A stretch of 64,000 nucleotides of DNA, taken from positions 124,001-188,000 of the forward strand of contig CAKQVG010000001.1 of NCBI GenBank assembly GCA_934277695.1, in the 5' to 3' direction. Below, in pieces: positions 52,169-60,583 of this stretch. Source of the stretch: CAG-238 sp934277695. GTDB lineage: Bacteria > Bacillota > Clostridia > Peptostreptococcales > Anaerovoracaceae. The stretch's first letter is position 1. Each line of letters opens with the position of its first letter. A model generated the notes under the pieces. The model was not told where the DNA came from. It did not search any database and saw nothing but the letters and a program-made list of their open reading frames with translations. Both the position numbers and the translations under genes were made by a program.

Positions 52169-52184
52169 AGCAAATTATGTGCCA
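52169..52184 (-). promoter_or_regulatory. Sigma-54 promoter of the racemase-alanine dehydrogenase unit
   Basis: Minus strand TGGCAC (52184-52179), 5 nt, TTGCT (52173-52169). Predicted start near 52158, 29 nt before the ATG. An ATTTTGAC/GACAAAAT imperfect dyad about 85 nt upstream of it may be the activator site. Confidence 0.85.
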
Positions 52185-52302
52185 ACGCCATTTTGACCTT
52201 TTTGAGCGGTTTACACGCGATAGAAGGTGAGATTTTGACTATTTTTTGACAAAATATGAGCACTTTTTTGATAACATGGCGAATATCTGCCAAGTTCCGC
52301 TT

Positions 52303-52354
52303 AAAAAAAGAGCCACTCCGACATATCATATTGATGTGACATGCCGGAGCAGCT
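52303..52354 (-). terminator. Terminator of the APC permease gene
   Basis: Imperfect stem with CTCCG/CGGAG and CAT/ATG pairing (52312-52324 with 52341-52353), followed on the minus strand by TTTTTTT (52309-52303). Confidence 0.7.
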
Positions 52355-52439
52355 TATTCATCTCACAATACCAGTAGTTTATAACTTACAATCATTCATA
52401 CCGGAAATGTGTAAAAACTCTGTGTTATATTGTTTTCTC

Positions 52440-53837
52440 TTAGTTTTCAGGTGTAAATCCTTCTCTCTTATTCTTTTTATCGTAGTAGATATAAATTCCC
52501 GCTCCGATAGCCGGTACTATAATCAGACCTAAAACAGACATCAGCGGGTCTTCAATGAAGTTGTTAATCATCAATGCTGCAAAAATGATAACTGTGATAA
52601 TAACTGTTACCGGATAACCCCAAACTTTATACGGCTTTTCTAATTCCGGGAATCTGATTCTGTTAACCATAACACCTGCAACACCAAGCAGTGACCCAAT
52701 CATTCCAAGGAATACAACCAGCGTGGTTAACTGATCCAGACTTCTCATCAAAATCAGAATGCATGCAATGATACACTGTACGATCAAGCTCTTTGCCGGA
52801 ACGCCCCTTTTGTTCAGTTCGCCTTGACTTCTAAAGAAATGGCCTTCATGTGCCATTGCATAAGAGATTCTTGCATAAACCAAAACTTGTCCATTCAGAG
52901 AGCCAATCATTGCAATCAACATGCCGACAACAACCAGTATACTTCCGAAGTTTCCTAACAGTCTTCTTGCTACTTCGGTTCCCAGATAGACATTGTCTGC
53001 CTCAATCATTGTTCTTGCTTCATCCATTGGGATGACTCTGTAAATTGCAAAGTTAAATAATACATAGAATACTGTTACACAAGCAACACCTATAATTAAT
53101 GCTTTTGGCAAATCTTTCTTAGGGTTTCTCATTTCTTCGCCAATGTTCGTTACATTTGACCAGCCTTCATAAGCCCATAAAGAAGCAAGTACTGCAAACG
53201 ACACCATGCTGATTCCACCCCAAAGGCCTGCAGGTTCTCCCGTTTCTGTTACCGGTGTCGGATCCAAATCCGGCATAATGTTTCCCATAAAAAGTGCGGC
53301 GAGCAGAATTCCTACCATTGGCACCATCTTAGCTACAAGTGTAATATTAGCCATAATGGATGCTTCTTTTACACCTAATATATTATAGATTGTAAACAAA
53401 ACAACAAGTGCCACGGCAATAATCTTTACTTGACCATTGGTCATTCCCGGGAAGAAATCAATAAGTGCAGTTGGAATTGCGATCGCTACCGCCGCAATGG
53501 AACCCGGGCTGGCGATCAGCCACTGGCTGAAGCCATACATATAACCAACAATTGGATGGTATACTTCGTTCAGATAAACGGTTAAACCACCCGCTTTTGG
53601 TCGGGAAGAACTGAGTTCAGAGAAGCAAAGAGCTCCAAGCAAACTGATCACTCCACCTATCAGCCAGCAAAGCAGTGCTGTACCCACGCTGTAATTTGCA
53701 CGCTGCAATACATAAGATCCCAGATAGAAAATACCAGAACCAATCATGATGCCTGCGACGATGCTGACTCCGCCGAATACGGTGACTTCTTTTTTAAATT
53801 CGCCATGTTCCATGGCTTTGTTTTTTTCGTCAGACAT
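52440..53837 (-). CDS. APC-family amino acid permease
   Basis: 465 residues from the ATG at 53837 (MSDEKNKAMEHGEF), after GAGGAGA; the longer frame lacks a site. About 12 membrane segments; the first has the APC signature GIMIGSGIFYLGSYV with the GSGIF substrate-binding break. Substrate is an amino acid or amine, perhaps that used by the divergent deiminase-fold genes. It has its own sigma-54 promoter. Confidence 0.88.
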   Translation of the reverse strand: MSDEKNKAMEHGEFKKEVTVFGGVSIVAGIMIGSGIFYLGSYVLQRANYSVGTALLCWLIGGVISLLGALCFSELSSSRPKAGGLTVYLNEVYHPIVGYMYGFSQWLIASPGSIAAVAIAIPTALIDFFPGMTNGQVKIIAVALVVLFTIYNILGVKEASIMANITLVAKMVPMVGILLAALFMGNIMPDLDPTPVTETGEPAGLWGGISMVSFAVLASLWAYEGWSNVTNIGEEMRNPKKDLPKALIIGVACVTVFYVLFNFAIYRVIPMDEARTMIEADNVYLGTEVARRLLGNFGSILVVVGMLIAMIGSLNGQVLVYARISYAMAHEGHFFRSQGELNKRGVPAKSLIVQCIIACILILMRSLDQLTTLVVFLGMIGSLLGVAGVMVNRIRFPELEKPYKVWGYPVTVIITVIIFAALMINNFIEDPLMSVLGLIIVPAIGAGIYIYYDKKNKREGFTPEN

Positions 53838-53898
53838 AATAATATCTCCTCTTATAAATTTCAATCCATGCGTTCACACGGTTGATGTCTATACCTAA

Positions 53899-53914
53899 TG
53901 CATATTTCATGCCA
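53899..53914 (-). promoter_or_regulatory. Sigma-54 promoter of the APC permease gene
   Basis: Minus strand TGGCAT (53914-53909), 5 nt, ATGCA (53903-53899); one mismatch from consensus in the -12 box, GG-GC distance 12 nt. Predicted start near 53888. Confidence 0.75.
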
Positions 53915-54134
53915 AGCATAATCATATTATTATTTTTTTTGCAAGGTCTTAGCAACTGCGTGATTTTGCAATGGATAAGTTTCTTTTGCCCACAGAAAGC
54001 ATTTCTGTTTTTCCCCTTGGTTCCATTCGCTAAGCACTCACCGTTTTTTTACATCGTAAAATTATCATTTTACTCAACCTGTTTTTTTTAACTAAAATCG
54101 TACGGTTTCTATCCTTAAAAAGCCCGTTCGTGAA
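53915..54134. promoter_or_regulatory. Divergent sigma-54 control region with dyads
   Basis: Between two outward-facing sigma-54 promoters lie ACAGAAA-GCA-TTTCTGT (53992-54008), two TTGCAA boxes (53939-53944, 53966-53971) and an imperfect palindrome AAAATCGTACGGTTT (54094-54108). The first dyad is about 112 nt from the permease start and 161 nt from the deiminase start, a usual distance for sigma-54 activator binding, so one activator could drive both sides. Confidence 0.5.
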
Positions 54135-54150
54135 TGGCACGCTTTTTGCT
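54135..54150 (+). promoter_or_regulatory. Sigma-54 promoter of the deiminase-fold genes
   Basis: TGGCACG (54135-54141), CTTT, TTGCT (54146-54150), a full match to consensus. Predicted start near 54161, 31 nt before the ATG at 54192. Confidence 0.88.
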
Positions 54151-54191
54151 ATTATGTGTGTATATAAATGTTAATACATGAGGAGGTTTTT

Positions 54192-55139
54192 ATGAAACAA
54201 ATATATCAGCCGGATATTGACGCAATTCCCGGTGAACGTTGGTTCCCGAAGGAAAGCAATTTTGCAGCAGACATGCCTGAATATTGGGGTGAGTGGGGTG
54301 TCAGTTCCGAGGTAGAAACATTAAGATCAGTTTTGATGCGCCGCCCGGGAAAGGAAGTTGAACATATCGATGCCGCCACTGTACGATTTTCGGATGAGCC
54401 AATTGATGTGGAGCTTATGCGCCGGCAGCATGATCAAGTTGCCGCATTATATGAAGCAAATGGTGTCAAAGTATATTATGTAGAAGAACAACGCGACGAC
54501 AGACCTAATGCGGTATTCTGCCGGGATCTGGTTTTCATGACACCGGAGGGTGCAATTCTTTCGCGTCCGGGTATGGCAGCACGTCGAGGTGAAGAGCGTT
54601 ATGTCGCACAAGCACTGAGTCGAATCGGTGTTCCGATTCTCAAAACAATCGCCGGTGACGGTATGTTTGAGGGTGCTAACGGCATGTGGGTTGATCGCCA
54701 TACATGCGTGCTTTCCACCGGAAGCCGCTGTAACAGAAGTGGGTTTGAGCAGGTTAAACAGGAGTTGGAAAGAATGGATGTCACCGTTTACCACATGCAG
54801 CAGCCGTACAGCAATATACATATTGACGGTCTGCTCAATCCAATCAGCAATGATCTTGCCCTTGCACATGTTTCCCAAGTTCCATACGATATTATAGATA
54901 TGCTCAAATCGAAGGGCTATCAGATCCTTGAAGCACCGTCCAGAACAGAAGTCAGAGAAACATTTGCATGCAACTTCGTTGCACTATCTCCGGGACACAT
55001 TGTAATGCCGGAAGGAAATCCTCGTACGCAGGAACTCCTGGAGAAAAACGGTGTCAAAGTAGATACAATCAATATTTCAGAAATAATGAAGGGAAAAGGT
55101 GCATTACATTGCATCACAGCTTATTTGAAGAGAGGTTAA
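54192..55139 (+). CDS. Arginine deiminase / amidinotransferase-fold (guanidine-modifying) enzyme
   Basis: 315 residues from the ATG at 54192, after GAGGAGG. Superfamily catalytic elements are visible: CRDLVF near 115, FEGAN near 157 (FEGGD in arginine deiminases), His in NIHIDGLLNP near 215, and the nucleophile Cys307 in GALHCITAY. The family attacks a guanidino or ureido carbon, as in arginine deiminase, dimethylarginine hydrolase and amidinotransferases. The exact substrate is unknown and the FEGAN variation is unusual. A second, broken copy follows at 55151. Confidence 0.82.
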   Translation: MKQIYQPDIDAIPGERWFPKESNFAADMPEYWGEWGVSSEVETLRSVLMRRPGKEVEHIDAATVRFSDEPIDVELMRRQHDQVAALYEANGVKVYYVEEQRDDRPNAVFCRDLVFMTPEGAILSRPGMAARRGEERYVAQALSRIGVPILKTIAGDGMFEGANGMWVDRHTCVLSTGSRCNRSGFEQVKQELERMDVTVYHMQQPYSNIHIDGLLNPISNDLALAHVSQVPYDIIDMLKSKGYQILEAPSRTEVRETFACNFVALSPGHIVMPEGNPRTQELLEKNGVKVDTINISEIMKGKGALHCITAYLKRG

Positions 55140-55150
55140 AAGGTGAAAGA

Positions 55151-56218
55151 ATGACAATTAAAACAGATATTGATGCCATCGCAGGTGAGCGTTGGTTTCC
55201 CAAAGAATCCAGTATTGTGGAAGATATGACATCCCTTTGGGGTGACTGGGGTGTTGCCTCGGAAGTGGATGAGCTGAAAGCGGTTTTGATGCGTCGTCCG
55301 GGTAAAGAAATAGAAAATTTCGACTGGGAAGCTGCACGCTTCAAAGCACCAATTGATCCGATAAAATTCCGGGCACAACATGATGCCCTCGCAAAAATTT
55401 ATCGTGACCATGGTGTCGCAGTTCACTATATTGAGGAACAACGCGAGGATCGTCCAAATGCACTTTTTTGCAGGGATCTGGTACTGATGACTCCTGAGGG
55501 CGCTATCGTAACGCGGCCTGCTATGGAGGCACGGCGTGGAGAAGAACGTTATGCAGCTAAGGCCTTGGCAGATCTTGGAGTTCCGATTATCCGAACAATC
55601 TGTGGCAGTGCAACTTTTGAAGGTGCCATGGTAATGTGGGTTGACCGCCACACGGCAATTTTGGCCTGCGGCGTCAGAACCAACCGTGAAGGATACGAAA
55701 TGGTCGAATATGAACTGAAGCGTATGGGCGTGACCGAAGTTGTTCCTATGCAGGTTCCTTACGGTCATGCACACATCGACGGAAATTTAAATCTGGCAAG
55801 TCACGATATTGCCATGATTCATGCCTCACAGGTGCCTTATGATGTGGGAGTATCCCAAAGTTTGTGTAAACCTCCAAACTGGTGTAAGATAGAATTACTC
55901 AGTTTGGAGGTATTTTTATGACAAAAAGAAAAGACAGCCCACAAAAAGCAGCAATGAGAGAAATGATGCGTCTGCGATGTACTCAAGCGTAAAGGTTACA
56001 AACTTCTAGAGTGTCCTTCGCAAACGGAAGCCAAACAGACCTTTGCAATTAACTTCGTAGCTATCAAGCCGGGACTGATTGTCATGCCTGCCGGAAATCC
56101 TCGCAGCCAGGAGCTTCTCGAAAAAAACGGCATTACCGTTATAACTGTCGATTTTGACGAAGTTATGAAAGGTTTTGGTGCAATCCATTGCTGCACTGCA
56201 TTTTTAAAACGTGGCTAA
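55151..56218 (+). pseudogene. Second arginine deiminase-fold gene, interrupted by an insertion-sequence remnant
   Basis: The 5' part (55151 to about 55845) encodes a paralogue of the previous protein (DIDAIAGERWFPKES start, FEGAM, HIDGNLNLAS). The 3' part resumes at about 55972 in the same frame (DVLKRKGYKLLE) and ends with AIHCCTAFLKRG including the nucleophile Cys. Between them about 126 nt of foreign sequence introduce stops (TGA at 55919-55921). Removing 55846-55971 restores PYDVCDVLKRK. The 5' fragment would give a protein without the catalytic Cys, so function is probably lost. Confidence 0.82.
55846..55971 (+). mobile_element. Remnant of an IS256-like insertion sequence
   Basis: Starts GGGAGTATCCC then AAAGTTTGTGTAAA, similar to ends of IS256-family elements. 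A 12-bp dyad (55870-55881 with 55900-55911) hides a GGAGG site 6 nt before an ATG at 55918 that begins MTKRKDSPQKAAMREMM, probably the transposase N-terminus. After about 18 codons the host gene resumes. The right end, most of the transposase and any target duplication are missing, so it is an internally deleted or collapsed element. Confidence 0.6.
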
Positions 56219-56221
56219 GTA

Positions 56222-56258
56222 AAAGGCCGCATGAGTCGTTCGACTGCATGCGGTCTTT
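56222..56258. terminator. Terminator between converging deiminase and amidohydrolase genes
   Basis: Arms AAAGGCCGCATG and CATGCGGTCTTT (56223-56234 with 56247-56258, one G-T pair), with an inner GTCG/CGAC; T-run on the plus side and A-run on the other. Confidence 0.8.
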
Positions 56259-56278
56259 TTATAATTGAGGCAAACTTC

Positions 56279-57901
56279 TTAGTCTCTTCTGTATTTGATT
56301 TCACCGTCGACAATCGTCATATCTACACGAATGTCCTTGATATGTTCCGGTGAGCAGTCATAGATATCTTCCTCCAATACAACCATATCTGCCAGCATGC
56401 CGACTTCCAATGTACCTTTGATTTTTTCGTCCCGGGAAAGATATGCCGAAATTTTTGTATATCCCTCCAGTGCCTCGTCAAGTGTTAAAGCCTGCTCCGG
56501 ATACCAGCCGTTTTCAGGCTCTTCGTCTAAATCTTTACGCGTCACTGCAGAATAGATATTCGGTAACGGATTGAAACTTTCAACCGGACAATCTGTACCC
56601 ATTCCCAGCACAATCCCCTTGTCCTTCATTTCGCGCCAATTGTAGCTGGTCTTAATTCTCTCGTCTCCGACACGATCCTCTGCCATGTGTAAATCATATT
56701 CGATGAAAATCGGTTGAATGTATGCAGCAATTTTGCTCCTTGCCATACGTTTGCACAAATCCTCATTTAAAATCTGTGCATGTATTAATCCATGCCGGTG
56801 TGCAAAATTTGAATCTTTCGCAATAGCGGCTTCGATTGCACGCACCCCTTGATCACACGCCCCATCACCGATGCAATGCATACCGACATCCGCACCGGAT
56901 AAATGTGCACGCTCTACCAGCCTGAACAAATCTTCATCGTCGCTGTAAACGGAAAAGCCCTTATTTCCGGCCTCGTCAGAATAATCATCCAAAAGCCACG
57001 CTGTTCTGGAACCTAAAGACCCATCAAGATACAGCTTAACCAAGCCAAGTTTAAACCACGCATCCCCTTGCCCAATTTCATAGCCCGCATTTATAAATTC
57101 GTCATAGCGAGCCGGATCCGTCAAGGCGCATTGTTCTGTAACACGAACAGATAGCTTCCCTTCTGCAATCAACTCGCGGTACGCTTTGATAATTCGATCG
57201 AAGTTTCGACCCGGAAGAGCATCAAAGTCATCGGTCTGCACAGAAGTTAGTCCAACGCGATTTGCATCTTCACAACTTCTGAGCAGCATCTCTTTGATGT
57301 GTTCAATCGAAGGTTCCTTCATCTTGCTGTAAACGAAGGTCATCATTTCGGAAATCAATCCGGTTGGCTCCCCATCTTGATCAACCTCGTAGTATCCATC
57401 TTTTGGCTGTGGTAAAGACTTGTTCAATCCGACCGCCTCCATCGCCTTTCCATTCAAGATACATACATGTCCGCAAATACGTAATGCGTAGATTGGATGC
57501 TCATTTGACACTTGATCCAAATCTTCTTTTGTAAGTTTTTTGCTGTCATCCCAGTTATCATTATTCCATCCGATTACTTCTACCCAGTCTCCGGCAGGTA
57601 ATTTTTTTCCCTGAATATAGCTTCTAATCGTTTCCATAGCTTCCGCTTTGGATTTACACTTTTCAAGGTCAACAATTGTCTTATAAAATCCGTAATTCAA
57701 AAAGTGCATATGACTGTCGTTGAAGCCAGGCAACAATGTTCGCCCGGTCAAGTCCACAAACTCAGCATCCGGTGCGGCCGCTCTGATTTCATCGCTTGTC
57801 CCGACTTGGGTAATGCGTCCATTTTCTGTAAGTATTCCTTCTGCAATGGTTCTTTTCTCATCAAAAATATGACATTTCCCATTGATAAATGCTCTTTTCA
57901 T
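56279..57901 (-). CDS. Amidohydrolase family 3 protein (YtcJ-like)
   Basis: 540 residues. Metal-dependent hydrolase features: the N-terminal small domain, the HxH motif in GFNDSHMHFLNYG near 65, later HCIGDGACD near 345 and GLIHAQIL near 373, and Asp in GMGTDCPVES near 440. YtcJ-like enzymes hydrolyse C-N bonds of amides or cyclic amides; substrates are mostly unknown. Last gene of the three-gene unit; it starts 10 nt after the deacetylase-fold gene. Confidence 0.85.
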   Translation of the reverse strand: MKRAFINGKCHIFDEKRTIAEGILTENGRITQVGTSDEIRAAAPDAEFVDLTGRTLLPGFNDSHMHFLNYGFYKTIVDLEKCKSKAEAMETIRSYIQGKKLPAGDWVEVIGWNNDNWDDSKKLTKEDLDQVSNEHPIYALRICGHVCILNGKAMEAVGLNKSLPQPKDGYYEVDQDGEPTGLISEMMTFVYSKMKEPSIEHIKEMLLRSCEDANRVGLTSVQTDDFDALPGRNFDRIIKAYRELIAEGKLSVRVTEQCALTDPARYDEFINAGYEIGQGDAWFKLGLVKLYLDGSLGSRTAWLLDDYSDEAGNKGFSVYSDDEDLFRLVERAHLSGADVGMHCIGDGACDQGVRAIEAAIAKDSNFAHRHGLIHAQILNEDLCKRMARSKIAAYIQPIFIEYDLHMAEDRVGDERIKTSYNWREMKDKGIVLGMGTDCPVESFNPLPNIYSAVTRKDLDEEPENGWYPEQALTLDEALEGYTKISAYLSRDEKIKGTLEVGMLADMVVLEEDIYDCSPEHIKDIRVDMTIVDGEIKYRRD

Positions 57902-57911
57902 TGTAAAACCC

Positions 57912-58727
57912 CTATTCCTTCATCCCTTCTCGTGCCAATCTGCTGATATCCAGCGCCGGTCCAATCGCAACGCCCGGTTTTGATTTCATATGCTGAATCA
58001 ATTCTTCCAACATGTTGACGCGGCTGATTCTGCCGATGCACTGCGGATGCAGTACCAGCGTCATAAGTCCGCCTTCTTCATATAAGCCATCGAATTCGCT
58101 CTGCCAGATTTCCTTTACATAGGCAGGAGAACAAATTCTTCTTCTTTCCGGTATCTGCAAGGTGAAAAAGAAATGCGAAGTGTCATCATACAGCCATGAA
58201 AACGGAAGTTCGACCAGTTTTTTTCCGTCCTTGCCATAATGATAGTACGGCCAGTCACATGCCATGGTATTGGAGGAATACTCAAATCCACTTGCCATCA
58301 CATTATTTATCGTTTCTTCTGTGAGAATTGCTTCCGGCGCACGATAACCAAGCGGCTCCACACCGAGCAGTTCTTTCATAATTTTCTTGGATTTTGCAAC
58401 AAGTTCCTTATCCTGTTCCGGAAAATATGTTGTCTCATGCAAATAGCCATGATATCCTATCTCATGTCCGCGTCTTACAATTTCTTTACAAACCTCCGTA
58501 TGGTGTTCGATAACCCAGCCGGGAATAAAGAAAGTTGCTTTTAATTCTTGTCTATCAAGCATATCAAGAATTCTCGGCACTCCAACATTCGGTCCATATG
58601 CGCCCTCTGCCATCAGATTCGGATTATTCAGGCTATCCATCGTTCTGGAAAACCAAAAAGTCTCTGCATCCAGGTCAAAAGTCAATGCTACACCCATTTT
58701 CACGCCATCAGGCCAATTTTTTCTCAT
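57912..58727 (-). CDS. Polysaccharide deacetylase-fold hydrolase, PuuE/imidase-like
   Basis: 271 residues from the ATG at 58727 (MRKNWPDGVK), after GAGAGG; the longer frame overlaps the upstream gene. NodB-type motifs: TFDLDAET near 18, HEIGYHGYLHE near 95 with the metal His pair, and YRAPE near 145. No signal peptide, so it acts in the cytosol. Relatives of this cytosolic branch include the allantoinase PuuE and cyclic imidases rather than wall deacetylases. Flanked by two amidohydrolases, it probably hydrolyses a ring or amide bond in the same pathway. Confidence 0.82.
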   Translation of the reverse strand: MRKNWPDGVKMGVALTFDLDAETFWFSRTMDSLNNPNLMAEGAYGPNVGVPRILDMLDRQELKATFFIPGWVIEHHTEVCKEIVRRGHEIGYHGYLHETTYFPEQDKELVAKSKKIMKELLGVEPLGYRAPEAILTEETINNVMASGFEYSSNTMACDWPYYHYGKDGKKLVELPFSWLYDDTSHFFFTLQIPERRRICSPAYVKEIWQSEFDGLYEEGGLMTLVLHPQCIGRISRVNMLEELIQHMKSKPGVAIGPALDISRLAREGMKE

Positions 58728-58746
58728 TTTCTTAAACCTCTCTTTC

Positions 58747-60363
58747 TTATTTTTTATATACACTTTCACCATCGATGAATGTTTCTAAAACTTCAATATT
58801 CTTAATCTCATCCTTCGGTGTCTCAAAAATATCTCTGGAAATCAGGACAAAGTTTGCTTGTTTGCCAACTTCGATGGAGCCATACTTATTTTCATCTTTG
58901 GAAACGTACGCACCGTTGATGGTATGAAGTTTTAATGCGTCCAAAACATCATATGCTTCTTCCGGATACCAACCGTTCTCCGGCCATCCGGATAGATTCT
59001 TTCGTGTCACGCTGACTTGAATTGCCTCCATAACATTTGGTGACTCTATCGGCAAATCAGAACCTGCCGCCAAACGAATACCCATCTTCCGCATTGTATT
59101 GTAGCAGTAGCTTGTTTTCATGCGCTCTCCAACTCTATCATCTGCGATTCCCATATCAGAATGAATGTACATCGGCTGAATCAATCCGATTGCGTCGAGT
59201 TCTTTATATTTCTCAAAAATCCTCTGGTTCATAATCTGACTGTGAATAATAGAAGGGCGGAACCCTTTTGCACGAATCTCATCCTTAACAGAAAGGCAAG
59301 AGTCAAGAAATGTTTCTACTGCCGCATCACCGATCGCGTGGATCGTCAGGTCAAATCCATGCTCTACTGCACGTTTGGCCATTGCACTCATTTCTTCAAC
59401 ACTAAAGTACAGACATCCTTTTGTATCCGGTTTATCACTGTACGGTTCATTAAGTCCTGCACTCCAGGCTCCGAGCGAACCATCTCCGAGGAACTTGATC
59501 GGTCCAATCTTAATCTTTCCGAATTCCTCCCAAGAATGAAATCCAAAGTTAAAAAACTCGTCCATTTGCTCCGGTTTATGAATTCGAAGCTGCAGTACAA
59601 GATTTACCGGAATCTTACCCTGTGCTGCAAGTTCCAGGTAGGCTTCCCATAAGGTTCTTTTATCGGATACGGATGTAAAATCTTCCGTATGTGCAACCGT
59701 AACGCCGTTTCGGAGCATTTCTTTACAAGAAAACTCCAGGCACTCCTTGATTTGCTCCTTGTCACTCATCTTCGGCACACAATTGCCAATCAAACTCATT
59801 GCGCTTTCAAGCATCACGCCGTTTGGTGATCCATCTTCGAATCTTACCAGCTCGCCTCCCTGCGGATCCGGTGTATTTTTATCGATACCGGCGATTTGCA
59901 TTGCCATGGAATTGGCAACACAAATTGTTCCGCATCTTCTTGTCAACATAATTGGATGCTTATCAGAAATTTGATCAAGGTCGCGGCAAGTCGGCCATGC
60001 ACTATCCGGATACAGCTCCTGATCCCATCCAAAACCTGTAATCCAGTCACCCTCCGGAATTCTGCGTTCCTGCAGATATTTTTTCATAACCTCAACCAGT
60101 TCGCTCGGGCTTTTCGTATCATAAAGGTTTGCTGTAAAGAGCTCATAAATTGCATGGTCCAAAAAATGAAGATGTGCATCAACAAATCCCGGGAGCACAT
60201 TCTGCCCCTGCAAATCTACTGCTTCGCATTCACCTGCTGCTTTGCGTACCTCTTCCTCTGTGCCAACGGCAATAAATTTCCCGTCCTCTACTGCAAATGA
60301 TGATACCAAACGATTGTCCTTATCTATGGTTCTGATTTTTCCGTTTACAAAGATTCTTCTCAT
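58747..60363 (-). CDS. Amidohydrolase family 3 protein (YtcJ-like), first gene of the unit
   Basis: 538 residues. Same architecture as the gene at 56279: HxH in GFVDAHLHFLDHA near 65, IHAIGDAAVE near 343, SIIHSQIM near 370 and Asp in AAGSDLPIES near 437. The two proteins are clear paralogues, so the unit may process two related substrates or successive amide bonds. Ribosome-binding site AAGGAGGG; sigma-54 promoter at 60422-60437. Confidence 0.85.
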   Translation of the reverse strand: MRRIFVNGKIRTIDKDNRLVSSFAVEDGKFIAVGTEEEVRKAAGECEAVDLQGQNVLPGFVDAHLHFLDHAIYELFTANLYDTKSPSELVEVMKKYLQERRIPEGDWITGFGWDQELYPDSAWPTCRDLDQISDKHPIMLTRRCGTICVANSMAMQIAGIDKNTPDPQGGELVRFEDGSPNGVMLESAMSLIGNCVPKMSDKEQIKECLEFSCKEMLRNGVTVAHTEDFTSVSDKRTLWEAYLELAAQGKIPVNLVLQLRIHKPEQMDEFFNFGFHSWEEFGKIKIGPIKFLGDGSLGAWSAGLNEPYSDKPDTKGCLYFSVEEMSAMAKRAVEHGFDLTIHAIGDAAVETFLDSCLSVKDEIRAKGFRPSIIHSQIMNQRIFEKYKELDAIGLIQPMYIHSDMGIADDRVGERMKTSYCYNTMRKMGIRLAAGSDLPIESPNVMEAIQVSVTRKNLSGWPENGWYPEEAYDVLDALKLHTINGAYVSKDENKYGSIEVGKQANFVLISRDIFETPKDEIKNIEVLETFIDGESVYKK

Positions 60364-60421
60364 ATTCCCTCCTTATTCTTGTCGTCTCGCGTATTGCAAT
60401 ATGCTCTCTGACTTATACGGA

Positions 60422-60437
60422 AGCAATTATTATGCCA
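60422..60437 (-). promoter_or_regulatory. Sigma-54 promoter of the amidohydrolase unit
   Basis: Minus strand TGGCAT (60437-60432), 5 nt, TTGCT (60426-60422), GG-GC distance 12 nt. Predicted start near 60411. Upstream, 60438-60583 holds repeated TGAAATGC / CATTTCAATGC elements (60446-60453, 60484-60494) that may bind an activator, and otherwise no gene. Confidence 0.83.
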
Positions 60438-60583
60438 AAAAGCACTGAAATGCTTTTTGTTTTTTTATCTCTCAGAATCCATACATTTCAATGCTTTTCT
60501 ATTGTTCTGTTTTATTTTCTTTTCTTTTAATGAAAAAAAAGAATCAATTTGTATATATATTTTTTGTACCTGTCAACTTTTTT

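Noticed and set aside
55919..55921. In-frame TGA of the second deiminase-fold gene as a selenocysteine codon
   Set aside because: It lies in foreign insertion-sequence DNA at the transposase start (ATGACA) and a second TGA follows within 12 codons; no conserved Sec context.
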